Shown here piece by piece: positions 32,820 to 42,944 of a DNA stretch of 64,000 nucleotides (positions within the stretch are counted from its first letter, which is position 1; every line of letters starts with the position of its first letter). The notes beneath the pieces were generated by a model that searched no databases, was not told the DNA's origin, and worked only from the letters and a program-made list of their open reading frames with translations. The position numbers and the translations under genes are program-made. This DNA is from Tupaia tana (lineage: Eukaryota; Chordata; Mammalia; Scandentia; Tupaiidae), in contig JAKSZU010000004.1 in the NCBI GenBank assembly GCA_026018925.1, positions 43,712,233-43,776,232 of the forward strand, in the 5' to 3' direction.

Positions 32820-33180
32820 TTTTTTGAACTCAAGTGCTTATTTATTTATGGCAAAAGGATATAAAATATTGCCAAATATTTCCAAAGTAAAAACTGAAAA
32901 TCTGCAAATCAATGGTCAAGAAACGAGCTGTTATATAAGTCAAATACCATTATCACTTTCTTTTCAAAATACTAATTGTAAGAATGCTAAAATAATCACA
33001 ACTATTTGAACATAGGCATCAATGCAATTATATCTAGGTATATTCAAAGCATTTCTCACAAAAACAATGATGAGGAAACATAGAGACAGGAATTTCTAAA
33101 ATATATGTCCAATGTGATATGTTATTGATAGTCACTATTATTATATAAATGTTCTAGCTTTATAATTGTCACAGAACACA
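32820..33180. other. AT-rich unassigned sequence
   Basis: Nothing recognised. Confidence 0.4.
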
Positions 33181-33185
33181 GAAAT

Positions 33186-33590
33186 CATTTTTTTAAACTG
33201 TATTTTTTTTTTACATTCCTTCACTGTATATAATTATAGCATACAAAATAAATTTTCCCATCCACAAGGCATGGAATATTGGCCTAGAGATATTACCATA
33301 CTTATTATCTTCAACAGATAGTTTTCCATTTTGTGTTTCTTAACGGTTTTACTTTTTTATTTTTTCCCCTTGATTCCTTCCCTCTTACCCCCACCATATC
33401 CACCCTTTACCATTTCCCACCTTCCTCCCACACTGTCTATAGTGACCACAATGCTCTCTATGCCTTTATATTGTCTAATATTTCATTTTCTGGCTCAAAG
33501 TGCAGACATCTGGCATATATTAAGTGAGAACATACAATGCCTCTCTTTCACAGTCTGCCTTGCTAATTTTTCTAAATACATTTAAAAACT
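33186..33590 (-). mobile_element. L1 3' UTR, strongly 5'-truncated
   Basis: T-rich run (33,189-33,215), TAAATTTTCCCATCCACAAG, CCACCTTCCTCCCACACTGT, and ACATACAATGCCTCTCTTTC match the antisense 3' UTR seen in the longer copy at 50.64-51.95 kb (CTACCTTCCTCCCACACTGT, GCATACAATGTCTCTCTTTC). Only about 400 bp of L1 was copied. Confidence 0.85.
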
Positions 33591-33596
33591 TAAGGG

Positions 33597-33848
33597 CCAA
33601 GACCAGCCGATGGCATAATGTTTATGTGGCTAGACTTCCACATGGCCAACAACAGTTTGAATCCTGAACCTGGCAGTTTGAAACTCATGCCAAGCACGTG
33701 TGCATGCATGCCCAAAATCCTGAGAGGAGAAAGGAGAAGGGATTGCAGCATGGCCATTCCTGAAGAATGATTTCTTACTTTGTCTCTCTAACTCTGTTTC
33801 TCTGGCAAGTGCACATGCCCTATAGCAAAAATCTAACAAAAAAAAAAA
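33597..33848 (+). mobile_element. tRNA-derived SINE, family A, with TSD
   Basis: AAGACCAGCCGATGGCATAA start, CAGTTTGAATCCTGAACC, GGCAGTTTGAAACTCATGCC, GAGGAGAAAGGAGAAGGGAT, TGCCCTATAGCAAAAATCTA and an A tail. The direct repeat AAAACTTAAGGGCCA flanks it (about 33,585-33,599 and 33,846-33,860). Confidence 0.9.
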
Positions 33849-33854
33849 ACTTAA

Positions 33855-34135
33855 GGGCCAGCATGTTGTGTGGAGGTTAAGGTACTGGATCCCAAAAAGC
33901 TGATTCAGCGGTTGGAATGCCATACTCGGAGGCTTAAAAATCACGCCAAGTGTGTGTGCCTACCCAAGATCCTGAAACAAGAATGAAGAAGGGATAGTAC
34001 TATGGCCATATCCCCTGGTGTGGGGTGATTTCTCTCTCTCTCTCCCTCTCCCTCTCCCTTCTCCCTCCCTTCTCACTTTCCCTTTCCCTCTTTCTTTTAA
34101 TATTGTTTTGTCATAAATAAATAAGCACTTGAGAT
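33855..34135 (+). mobile_element. tRNA-derived SINE, family A (older), immediately downstream
   Basis: GGGCCAGCATGTTGTGTGGA start, GGTTAAGGTACTGGATCCC, GCGGTTGGAATGCC B-box relic, GAGGCTTAAAAATCACGCCA, GTGTGGGGTGATTTCTCTCT, and a CCCTCT-rich stretch. The neighbouring SINE inserted right at its 5' end. Confidence 0.85.
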
Positions 34136-34142
34136 CAAAAGA

Positions 34143-34232
34143 GTTTTTTTGGTTTTGGTTTTGAGAGATGTTTGCTATAGGGCACAAACACTTGCTGGGA
34201 AGACAGAGAGAAAGTGAGGTATCACTTCCCTA
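34143..34232 (-). mobile_element. tRNA-derived SINE, family A, 3' end only
   Basis: TTTTGAGAGATGTTTGCTAT, AGGGCACAAACACTTGCTGG, GACAGAGAGAAAGTGAGGTA then a stop after TCACTTCCC: only the last 90 bp of the SINE is present. Confidence 0.8.
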
Positions 34233-34234
34233 CT

Positions 34235-35120
34235 TTTAAAGTTTATATACCATTTCCTAACATGTGAAAGAAAACTAAAAGAGACAGCTCATATTGTCAG
34301 AAGACTTAGTATGGATAGGGCAACAAGAAGGTAGAATGTAAAAGCTTTCATGTTGATAAAAGCTACATGTAGAGAAAGACCCCATTGGCAAGTTTAACAG
34401 GGTCAGTGATTGAGACAGTTTGCCTGGCTCTGTCCCTTGCATGGCATTGTGCTGTAGCTGGTTGGAACAGGCAGCTCTTTCTCATTAGTGTTTTCAGTCT
34501 CTGCGCTGGTGATGTAAAGATAAATCTATTTTTATCTCCCTAGCTGTATTATACATTCAATGACAAAAAGCTCACCTTTTGGTAAACTTGTGAAGACATT
34601 ACACTTCTTGGAGTTACTGGTTTTCTTTCTGTCCCATTTGCATGGAACAAAGAGATTATAATAATCACATGCAATTTTAATGATGCTGCAAATGTACTGG
34701 CACTTTATCCTTCAAGTGGGAGAATTCAAAGCAATGCTCTCAGGCTTCTAGAGAGAAACATTTGGGTCTCTCCAGCCGGTTACACCCCACAGTCACCTAC
34801 CCATTATTCATTCTCTTTGCCTAGAAGATAAAATAATAAGCTTTTCACTCTATTTCTAGGCATGTTGGTGGTCCGAAGGTGGCATGCTGAGACAACTTGC
34901 CCTCTCCTGAAGTAAATGTTAGAAGTTTTAGGACAAGGTCCCAGGTCCTTCAAAATCTCACCTACTCTAATTAGGGAGGCAAGGAATGTGAAGAAAAGGC
35001 CACCAGTAGTCCCCTGGAATGATGAGTTTCCTCACAGAGAACTAATGGTTTGCACTGAGATTGCTCCTTTTCTTTTAACATTTATGCCATAGCCAAGTTA
35101 GGTGTCTGAGAAATACAACA
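34235..35120. other. Repeat-free island of balanced composition
   Basis: About 880 bp free of recognisable transposons with mixed, non-biased composition (for example TGCATGGCATTGTGCTGTAG, CTCTGCGCTGGTGATGTAAA). No long frame and no convincing splice-bounded exon. Candidate conserved non-coding sequence. Confidence 0.3.
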
Positions 35121-35124
35121 TATG

Positions 35125-35490
35125 GCATCTGCCTTAGTCTGTTTTGTGTCGTTATCCAGAATACAACAAACCACATAATTTATAATGATCAAAAAATGTA
35201 TTCTTTCTCAGTTCTCATGGCTGGAAAGCACAAGATCAAGAAACCACATCTGGTAAGGGCCTTCTTGCTGTGTTATAACGTGGTACAAGGCATAACTTGG
35301 TGAGAGAGGGAAAAGCAGGCCAAACTTACCTTTTCATTCCATAATAACTGACTCACACCCACAAAAATGGCACTAATCAATCCATGAGGGCAGGGTCTTC
35401 TCTTATGGAACATCTTAAGACCCAGTCTACTCATAGCATATCCATAGGAAACAGTTTACCCACTCCCCTCCCTTTCTTCAATGTTTTTCC
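35125..35490 (-). mobile_element. MaLR-type solo LTR (MST/MLT1-like)
   Basis: GCCTTAGTCTGTTTTGTGTC, ACCACATAATTTATAATGAT, CTCATGGCTGGAAAGCACAA, GGTAAGGGCCTTCTTGCTGT and CAATCCATGAGGGCAGGGTC match antisense mammalian MaLR LTRs of the ERVL-MaLR group in order. No internal region is seen; it is an old, inert copy. Confidence 0.75.
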
Positions 35491-35499
35491 AATGCTCTA

Positions 35500-37740
35500 G
35501 AGTAGCTAACTACAACTAGAATCCGGAGAGAAAACAAATAAGATCATCACAGTAATTACTACAGATCTGCCTCATGGGAAACAGGTCAGAGAAGATCTGG
35601 AAGACCACACAGGAGGTTCACCAGCAAAACATAGTTTTCAGCTGAGCCTCCAAACGACTATGGTTCTGTAACCTTTACTTAATAGGAAAATATCATAAAG
35701 AGCTTAAACTAAGTGACTTGCCACTAGACCCTTTGGCTGATATCAATGACTTTGCCATTATGATAGGAGTATATACTGTATAACTTCAAAGGGTGACATA
35801 GAACATATGTATATTTTAAGGGCTTCCTACTGGCACTTTCTAATTTTCCAGCTTTCCACTGTGGGGGAAGATGAGTGGTCTCACTACCTTATCCATCATC
35901 TAGGATTTTTTTTATGTCATTATGACTATAATTCCTCATTCTGATATTATCCCATCAATATGTGCTTTCTCTGAGGAGATGAATTATTCTCTCTACTAAA
36001 CCTTAACTTTAACCTCTGATCACTAGCTTGAAAGTTCCATGAGGAAAGGATGCATGTAAGGATGTATTTTTCCATGTGTAACCTTCTATTTCATTAAGAT
36101 GTCAATAAGTCTTTTTGAAATAAAAATGAACAAAAAATGTCCTTCCTCCTTTTTCCCCTATGTTTGGCAATTAGAAGAACTTACCTAATAAAATATCTTT
36201 AAATTTTTTGAGTACAGCTAAACTATTTTTCACCACTTTAGTAAGACTTCTGTTTTAATATATTTTTCATATAAAATATAGCCTAAGTAAAGATTCCATA
36301 CAGATCCTGGGACTCTGAGACACATAGTACCAAGGTAGCAAGGATGAGTGAGAGAAGAAAGTAATCAAGTATTAGTGACACATTCCTTAACTAACCAAAG
36401 CTTCACAAGGAAACAGTCATGACAGAAAATAAAAGACAGTTGTTCAGAGCCATACAATCTTACAGCAGTTTCCAAGAGAAAGAAAGGAAAATAACTGACA
36501 TGCTGCCTTTTATACTTTATCTCTTCTTCCTCAGTGGTCAGCAATTGGACACAGATATTACCCTCCTCAAATTTCCAAATTATGTAAACTAGACACTTTG
36601 GTAAACTACTTGGGATGTCATATCCCATGCCTTGCTGTGTGAGGTTTTATCTGAGTCCTAAGTAGCAGAAGAAAGCAGAGCTTCTGGGGCTCTGTTTATA
36701 TCTTGCTTGGGTTCCTAAATGTTCAGCTTTCATGGTGCTGATACTGAGTGAAGTCAAACCAAATCTTGACCTATCTTGAGGGCAGCAAAGATAAGTAGCA
36801 ATGTTAGATGCGGTAACATGGCTTTCCACTGGTCAGGTAGCTTAGGGGAAGCAGCTTAACTTGCAATTAATTGTGGGAAAAAATGAATCTGGAGACATCA
36901 TAGATTGAATCACTCAGACTCACAAACTATATTCCCATGATATACACCCATGGTTACATGCAACCATAATACAGACTCTATGGTATCATAAGAGAACTGA
37001 TAACTGAATGTCATGAACTTCTTTCTTGAAACAAGAGAGAAGTGTGGAGAAATGTACCAACACCTTAAAGTCATTTGGAGTTACAACCTGACACACCTCT
37101 CTTCAAACTTTTCTTTCTCAGACAAGTGTTAGGGAGTCATTAATACTAAAATCTATATGAATTGCTCAACTACTCTGTACTAGCCTAGGAGTAAACAAAA
37201 TTAGTATTGTTTTTAACAGCAAGCTCTAAAGATTAGGTTTAATTTATACTTTACATATTCTTGTCCTAGTAAAAGGAGAATAAATGAAACACACGTCCTT
37301 GACAGACTCTCCAGTGGAAAATATTCTAAGTGGAAGGGCACTGAGAGAAATAGCCTATGTTAATGTCCCTACAAAACATACATTCAAAAAACATATGAAG
37401 ACTCAACACATAACTATTATAGCACCATTACAGTAATAGCTTTAGTGCATGAAACACTTAACCTTCTAATAAATCATTAAGACAATGAAAAATCATTTTG
37501 GCATCTGCCTATTTCCTAGGATTCTTGATTGTGAATATATATTTTAAGAACTCCTTTTGTAGAAACTCATAAGAATGTTTTAATTTTTCTTTATTTCACG
37601 TGTGATTTAGTACTTCTACTTTTTCAGCATATGTAGTGTATAATAAATCACTAAAAAGGGAAGTGCTATGTCCTTTTTCTCTTTTTTACTGTAGTCTTTC
37701 TTGAAATGAATAGAATTTCATTTAAATGTATGTGACTCTC
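35500..37740. other. Long unassigned stretch
   Basis: About 2.2 kb without recognisable SINE or LINE. Weak L2-tail similarity near 35,990-36,110 (GCTTGAAAGTTCCATGAGGA). Antisense frames of 87 and 60 codons have no domain signature. Confidence 0.4.
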
Positions 37741-37749
37741 TAGTTCTTG

Positions 37750-38760
37750 AAATTGCTATTGGAATAATGACCAGTGTCTTCCACCATACTCTGTCGGTGA
37801 TCTGGCATCTGAAAATATCAGACACAGGGGAAAGAACTGATTATTCCATCTTTCTTAAAATAGTTCTTTGTTTGACTTCTGGGACACAACATACTCCACA
37901 ACAACTTTTTACCTCAAGAGCTACTCATTCACAATCTCATGGACAGTCTCAAATATTCTTTTGGCCTTCTAATAGCATGTTAGTTTTGTCCATTCTTCTT
38001 TTCTCTGTCTACACTCTAAAACTTAGGAAAAATTATTAAATCACATATTTTAAAATACCCTTCATATTCTGAAGATTCTTTTTTTTTTTTTTTTTTTTTT
38101 TTTTGGAGAGGTTTTTGCTATAGGGCGCGTGCGCTCACCAGACAGACAGAGAGAGACAGAGAGACAGAAAGCAGGAAATCACCCCCCAGGGGGGATGGCC
38201 ACGCCGCAATCCCTTCTCCTCCATTCTCCTCTCGGGATCTTGGGTATGCACGCACACGCGCCCGGCGTGAGTTTAAGCCACCGAGTCTGGGACTCGAACT
38301 GCGGTCGGCTACGTGGGGGTCCAGCGACATAGCCATTATGCTAACTGCTGGTCCCTATATTCTGAAGATTCTTAAATTTCTATGTCTAGTGTCTTCATCC
38401 CAAACTACACATTCATATGTCCAGTTATCTTCTCAAATCTCCATTTCATATCTAAAAGGCATTTCATACTTCATCTGGCCAAAACAGAATTCTGCCCCTC
38501 AATTCAAATGCTTTCTCCATCAGGTTTCCTCAGAAAGTTCAACCATTTCTTTAGATAGCCAGGCAAAGAACTTGAAGTCCTCTTTAATTCTTCTTTGTCT
38601 TCCATACTCCAATCCAATCCATAAGCAAATATGAACGTACTTATTTCAAAATCTATTCTGAATCAGCATTTCTTGACACTACCCTTGCCACTACACTAGT
38701 CTGTGACACCATCCTATCTTCCTTGGGATACTGTGTTGAGCTGATAATTCTACCCCTTTA
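37750..38760 (+). mobile_element. L2 LINE including reverse-transcriptase region, split by a SINE
   Basis: CTTTTCTCTGTCTACACTCT (37,996 on) then AATTTCTATGTCTAGTGTCT, AAGGCATTTCATACTTCATC, TGGCCAAAACAGAATTCTGC, and CCAATCCAATCCATAAGCAA line up with sense L2 from the RT core downstream. No frame survives. A young SINE sits at 38,081-38,356. Confidence 0.7.
38081..38356 (-). mobile_element. tRNA-derived SINE, family A (young, near-consensus) with 17-bp TSD
   Basis: T24 tract, GGAGAGGTTTTTGCTATAGG, AAATCACCCCCCAGGGGGGA, ATTCTCCTCTCGGGATCTTG, GGACTCGAACTGCGGTCGGC and TGCTAACTGCTGGTCCC. Perfect TSD ATATTCTGAAGATTCTT at 38,064-38,080 and 38,357-38,373. High CpG retention indicates a recent insertion. 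Confidence 0.97.
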
Positions 38761-38764
38761 AAGT

Positions 38765-40085
38765 ATGCTCACTATACAGCTGTATGTCAAATTTTCTTTT
38801 TCTTCCACCTCCCTTTTTTATTTTTATCATTTCTTATCAGAACAGAACAGATAAATATGATTCATGCCACCTACATCTCTCCCAAGTTATTGGCAAATAA
38901 GAAAATGTTAGTTTTCTTTTTTTCCTACTGCTATTTTCCTAAATTTTCTAGATTATCCCCTTTTCTAGAACCTTTAATTAACATAAAAGAAATTTAACTG
39001 ACAAAATTTCCACTTTACATAAATAAAGGATCAATTATAAAGCAGCTTTTAACTGGAGATTTTCTTAAAGGTAGCCAAGTGTTTTCTTACTGAATATTTT
39101 AAGCACATAACTAAACACATTTTTAAACTTAGTGTTTTGGTCACACTTTATTCACACTCCATGAGAGTTTCAGAAAATTTGCATTTCAGTCAAATATGTG
39201 TAAATCAATTCAAATCGATGCAGTAGATTTATTTAAAGAAATTGTACAGTGAATCCTTTCTAAAGCCATCTTTTAGTAAGTGGATCATTACTCCCTAAAA
39301 CATCTCATTTTAAATTCCACACTTTCATTTATTAGGTTTACTTATAATAAGGGCCCTTGTATATCCAAACTTCTCTAGACTAAAATATATTTTTGCTTGA
39401 TTCTTCTCTTAGGAATAAAAACATATATTACCGTTGATAAGAATATCATCTACAATTGGTTTCACAATTGACACATTTTTGTGACTGAATGCTCCAGAGG
39501 GGTAATCGTTTTAGTAACAGTTAAACATCTAATTATTATTACCTGATACAACTATATTAAAATAATAACATCCATTTTATTATTTATTTTTATATTATAG
39601 AACATATAGAAACAAAGTATTTTTTTCTATAACCCATTGTTTCTCAGCCTTGTTGGTACTAACATTTTAACCTAAATAATTACTTTTTGAAAGTGGAGGG
39701 GTTGTCTTGTCTATTTTAGGATATTTTTCAGTATTCCTGGTTACTACCCCAAATACCATTACCCCCTGACCCCAGTCATAACAATCCAAACATATCTAGA
39801 TCAAAAGTATCCAGATCTTGCAATATATCTTCTAGAAGACAAAATTGACCCCAATTATAAAACACTGCAGAACTCCTCTCTACCATCTCCCAGAAATAAT
39901 GTTATTCAATCTAGTAACTCTCTAGTCAGCTTTTGACTTGTAAACACAATCACAATATAATAAACATCTAAAACTATGGAACAATAAGTCCTTAATATCA
40001 TTAAATATCAAGCCCCTTTTCCAAATTCCTGTTATCAATGCCACATTTTTATTTTGCATCCTTTCTTGTATTCCTTCTGGCCCTT
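38765..40085. other. AT-rich unassigned sequence
   Basis: About 1.3 kb with nothing recognised. Confidence 0.4.
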
Positions 40086-40093
40086 TTCTCTCT

Positions 40094-40275
40094 TTTTTTA
40101 ATCTGTAGACAGACAGACAGATAACGGAAAGATAGAAAGACTGATATATACATAGAGAAAAACAGATGTATGTATATACTCTTATCTCTGAAGAGATGAA
40201 TGTGTACACATATTTGCACAGAGAAAGTGTGTGTGTGTGTATGTATGTGTGTATGAGTGTGGGTATGAGTGAGAG
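40094..40275. repeat. Compound microsatellite: (AGAC)n, (GATA)-like, (GT)n
   Basis: AGACAGACAGACAGATAACG, ACATAGAGAAAAACAG and GTGTGTGTGTGTATGTATGT segments in succession. A 118-codon antisense frame here reads repeat sequence and is not a gene. Confidence 0.85.
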
Positions 40276-40279
40276 CATG

Positions 40280-40845
40280 TGGATAGTTTGAAAGGAATAA
40301 ATAAGATAAAAATAGTATAGTTAGCTTTAAGACTTTTAAATCTACAAAGGTTTAATATCATTCTCTTGTGTTTCCTAAGAAGTTATATGTTGAAGAAATT
40401 GCCTCCTTTTTCCTATAGAATTTTACAACACTGTATTTGCTTATCATATCTTCATAGAGTAGGTGACTCTGTTATCCTCTATATTTCCTGACAGTTGAAT
40501 CTAGAATCCTTAAGGTCTTTCTATTTTCATCAGAGGGGATTATCTCTGCACTTTCTGAGGAACTGGTAACAGCATAGTCAGGGCAGTTGCCAAGTAAGAT
40601 CTTGCTAATTTTCATGACCTATGCTCCTCACCCACTTCTCTTCTGAAGTTATAACTAAGCTGGAGTTCCAGCAGGCTACTCAATATGCAAAGCATGACCC
40701 ATGAGAATGTTCACCACACCTCAGAAGAACACCTGAATTTTCTAATTTGTATAATAGAAATCCAGGGAACATGTATACTAAGGGTGTGAGATAATAGTGA
40801 AAGAAACATGAATTTGGATTAGTCCAGATTTATTAATATAGGTTC
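40280..40845. other. Unassigned sequence
   Basis: Nothing recognised. Confidence 0.4.
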
Positions 40846-40849
40846 ACTA

Positions 40850-42585
40850 AGCAGAAATTCTGCATTTAATGTTGCAACTAAAGAAATTACAAAGGGCTCT
40901 AACAGTTTAGTTGGTTGGTGACTGGATCAAAGGATATCCCCCCTCCATCAGTGAATTAAACATGCCTGATCACTGTTAGTTTAATACAGAAGGGCTCAAA
41001 AGGGAGGTTGAAATTTTAGAGTAGATTTATCATTTCAGACTTACCTCTACTGATAAGGTCTAGAAGACATACATATTATGAATATTTTGTGGATTATGTA
41101 AGAGAAACCCCAGCATCCTTGAAAGAACTCCATGATTGCTCTTCTCGTAGGCCAGATACAGGTCTTTGCCACTCAATTGGGAAACTTAAATTCAATGGGA
41201 GTGATTGGATCCCAAAACTGCAGCATCTAGCTGGCAGCACTCATGCAAGGTGGCAGTGGCTGCCATAACAGCAGAGTCAAAGAAGCAATCAGAATAGTCT
41301 GACTTGTGTAGACTAATAGATACAGAGTTCCTAGAAGTAAAATACATAGGAAGCCTACTAAATCTTACTTGATCTTTATATGCAGAAAAGTTCTAGATCA
41401 TGTGAACAAAAGCCTAACTTGAATTATCCAAATAGAAAATCATAGCCCCTCAATTTCCAGACTTGAGCCAGTTTACAGACCTAGACCTTGTGAATAAAGA
41501 TGACATGTCCCTAGAGGAAAAACCCTGATCAGTCACATATTTATACTGTTATTCTTTTTTCAGCCTTTCCCAAAGACATCTATATTCTTTAACTAGGGAA
41601 TGGTACACTGGGGGGGGGGGGGGTGGAATAGACCTTTTGGAGACTACTAGACATTGTCTCTTAACTGATACTGATTTTAGGAGACTCTAAACCTCATTGT
41701 GGCCCTCTAGTCAGAATAGGGGTTAATAAAGATCAGACAAGCAATATAATTTTATCTCATAGAGGTCCCCAAACCCATATGTGATATTTTCCCCAGTTCC
41801 ACAATGCATAATTGGAATGGATATACTTATCAGCCGGCAGAATTCCCATGCTGGTTCTCCGACCTGAGAAGGGAAGACTATTATGATGGGAAAAGTCAAT
41901 CAGAAACCATTAGAACTGCCTCTATTTAGAAAAATAGTAAATGGAAAGTAATACTGCATCCTTGGAGAAACAACATAGATGGGTACCATCATCAAGAACT
42001 TGAAAGGTGCAGGAATGACAATACCCACCATATCTCCATTTGACTCTCCCATTTGGCCTACCCAGAAGACAAATGGATGTTGGAGAACGATAGTAGATTA
42101 CTACAAGTTTAATCAAGTGGTATTTCCAACTGTAGCTCCTACACTGGGTAGAGTTTCAGCACTTGAGCAAATTAACAAGTCACCTGATATCTGATATGCA
42201 GCTACTGATGTGGCAAATGCTTTTTTCTCTATGTCTGTCCGTAAGACCCATCAGAAGGAGTTTGCTTTAAGCTAGCAGGTCCAGCAATAAACCTTCACAG
42301 TCCTATCTCAGGAGTAAAGTAACTTTCTAGTCCTTTATTCATTATTTGGTTCGTGGAAACCTTGATCACATTTCCCTTTCACAATGTATTACATTGGTCC
42401 ATTACATTAATGATATTATACTTATTGCCTCTAGTAAATGAGAAGTAACAACTACTTTAGACTTATTGGTAAGACATTTGCAAGCCAAAAAGTGAGAAAT
42501 AATTCTGCTTAAAATTCAGAAGTCTTCTATCTCAATGAAATTTCTAGGGATTTGGTGGTATAACGCAGGCTGAGGTAGTCCTTAT
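40850..42585 (+). pseudogene. ERV-L-type endogenous retrovirus remnant (gag-pol), decayed
   Basis: GGGAGTGATTGGATCCCAAA, CTACTAAATCTTACTTGATC and ATGTGAACAAAAGCCTAACT are typical of ERV-L gag/protease-side sequence. 41,979-42,560 reads as the RT part of pol, with stops and frameshifts; only a 71-codon piece (41,979-42,194) stays open. At 42,403-42,414 the YxDD catalytic box has Asn in place of the first Asp. There is a G14 run at 41,610-41,623. No LTRs were recognised at either side and no env was seen. Old, non-functional. Confidence 0.72.
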
Positions 42586-42599
42586 AAAATGAAGGTTAA

Positions 42600-42668
42600 T
42601 GCAGTGGTAAAGATGCTCTTCTGTGCTTTGTTGTATAACTTTTAGTATTTTACATTTGACAATTAAAA
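42600..42668 (+). mobile_element. About 70-bp insert with poly(A) and 14-bp TSD
   Basis: TGCAGTGGTAAAGATGCTCT through TTTTACATTTGACAATTAAA is flanked by perfect direct repeats AAAATGAAGGTTAA (42,586-42,599 and 42,669-42,682). This is an L1-mediated insertion signature. The source RNA was not identified. Confidence 0.8.
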
Positions 42669-42734
42669 AAAATGAAGGTTAAGTTGTTGCAATGGTTTCT
42701 GCTACATCTAAAAAATAAAGCACAATTTTGAAAT

Positions 42735-42940
42735 CCAAAATAGTTTCGGATTCAGATCCCCCATTTACTAGCTCTGTGATCATGTCCTCAACTTTGAAAT
42801 GACAATATAATGTTTAGTTTTCTAGGTGTAAACATAGATAAAGTTTTTAGTGTATTTTACCATTCCTATGCCAGCATATTTTCTGGTGTATGGACACAAT
42901 AAATATTCTCAGCTATTATTATTCTCGTTTTCCTAATTGG
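42735..42940 (+). mobile_element. MIR element (ancient)
   Basis: ATTCAGATCCCCCATTTACT, TAGCTCTGTGATCATGTCCT, GGACACAATAAATATTCTCA and GCTATTATTATTCTC follow MIR sense order ('ttactagctgtgtgacc...caataaatgttagctattat'). Confidence 0.72.
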
Positions 42941-42944
42941 CCTC

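Noticed and set aside
32593-33009. 138-codon frame, the longest in the window
   Set aside because: It starts within a family-A SINE and reads through its tail into AT-rich DNA. Similar frames (12,818-13,174; 63,330-63,677; 11,057-11,377; 6,990-7,289) are the same SINE shadow.
39922-40278. 118-codon antisense frame
   Set aside because: It reads a compound GT/GATA/AGAC microsatellite, giving low-complexity sequence.
41979-42194. 71-codon frame as a working polymerase fragment
   Set aside because: It is a short surviving piece of a decayed ERV-L pol with stops, frameshifts and an altered catalytic box.
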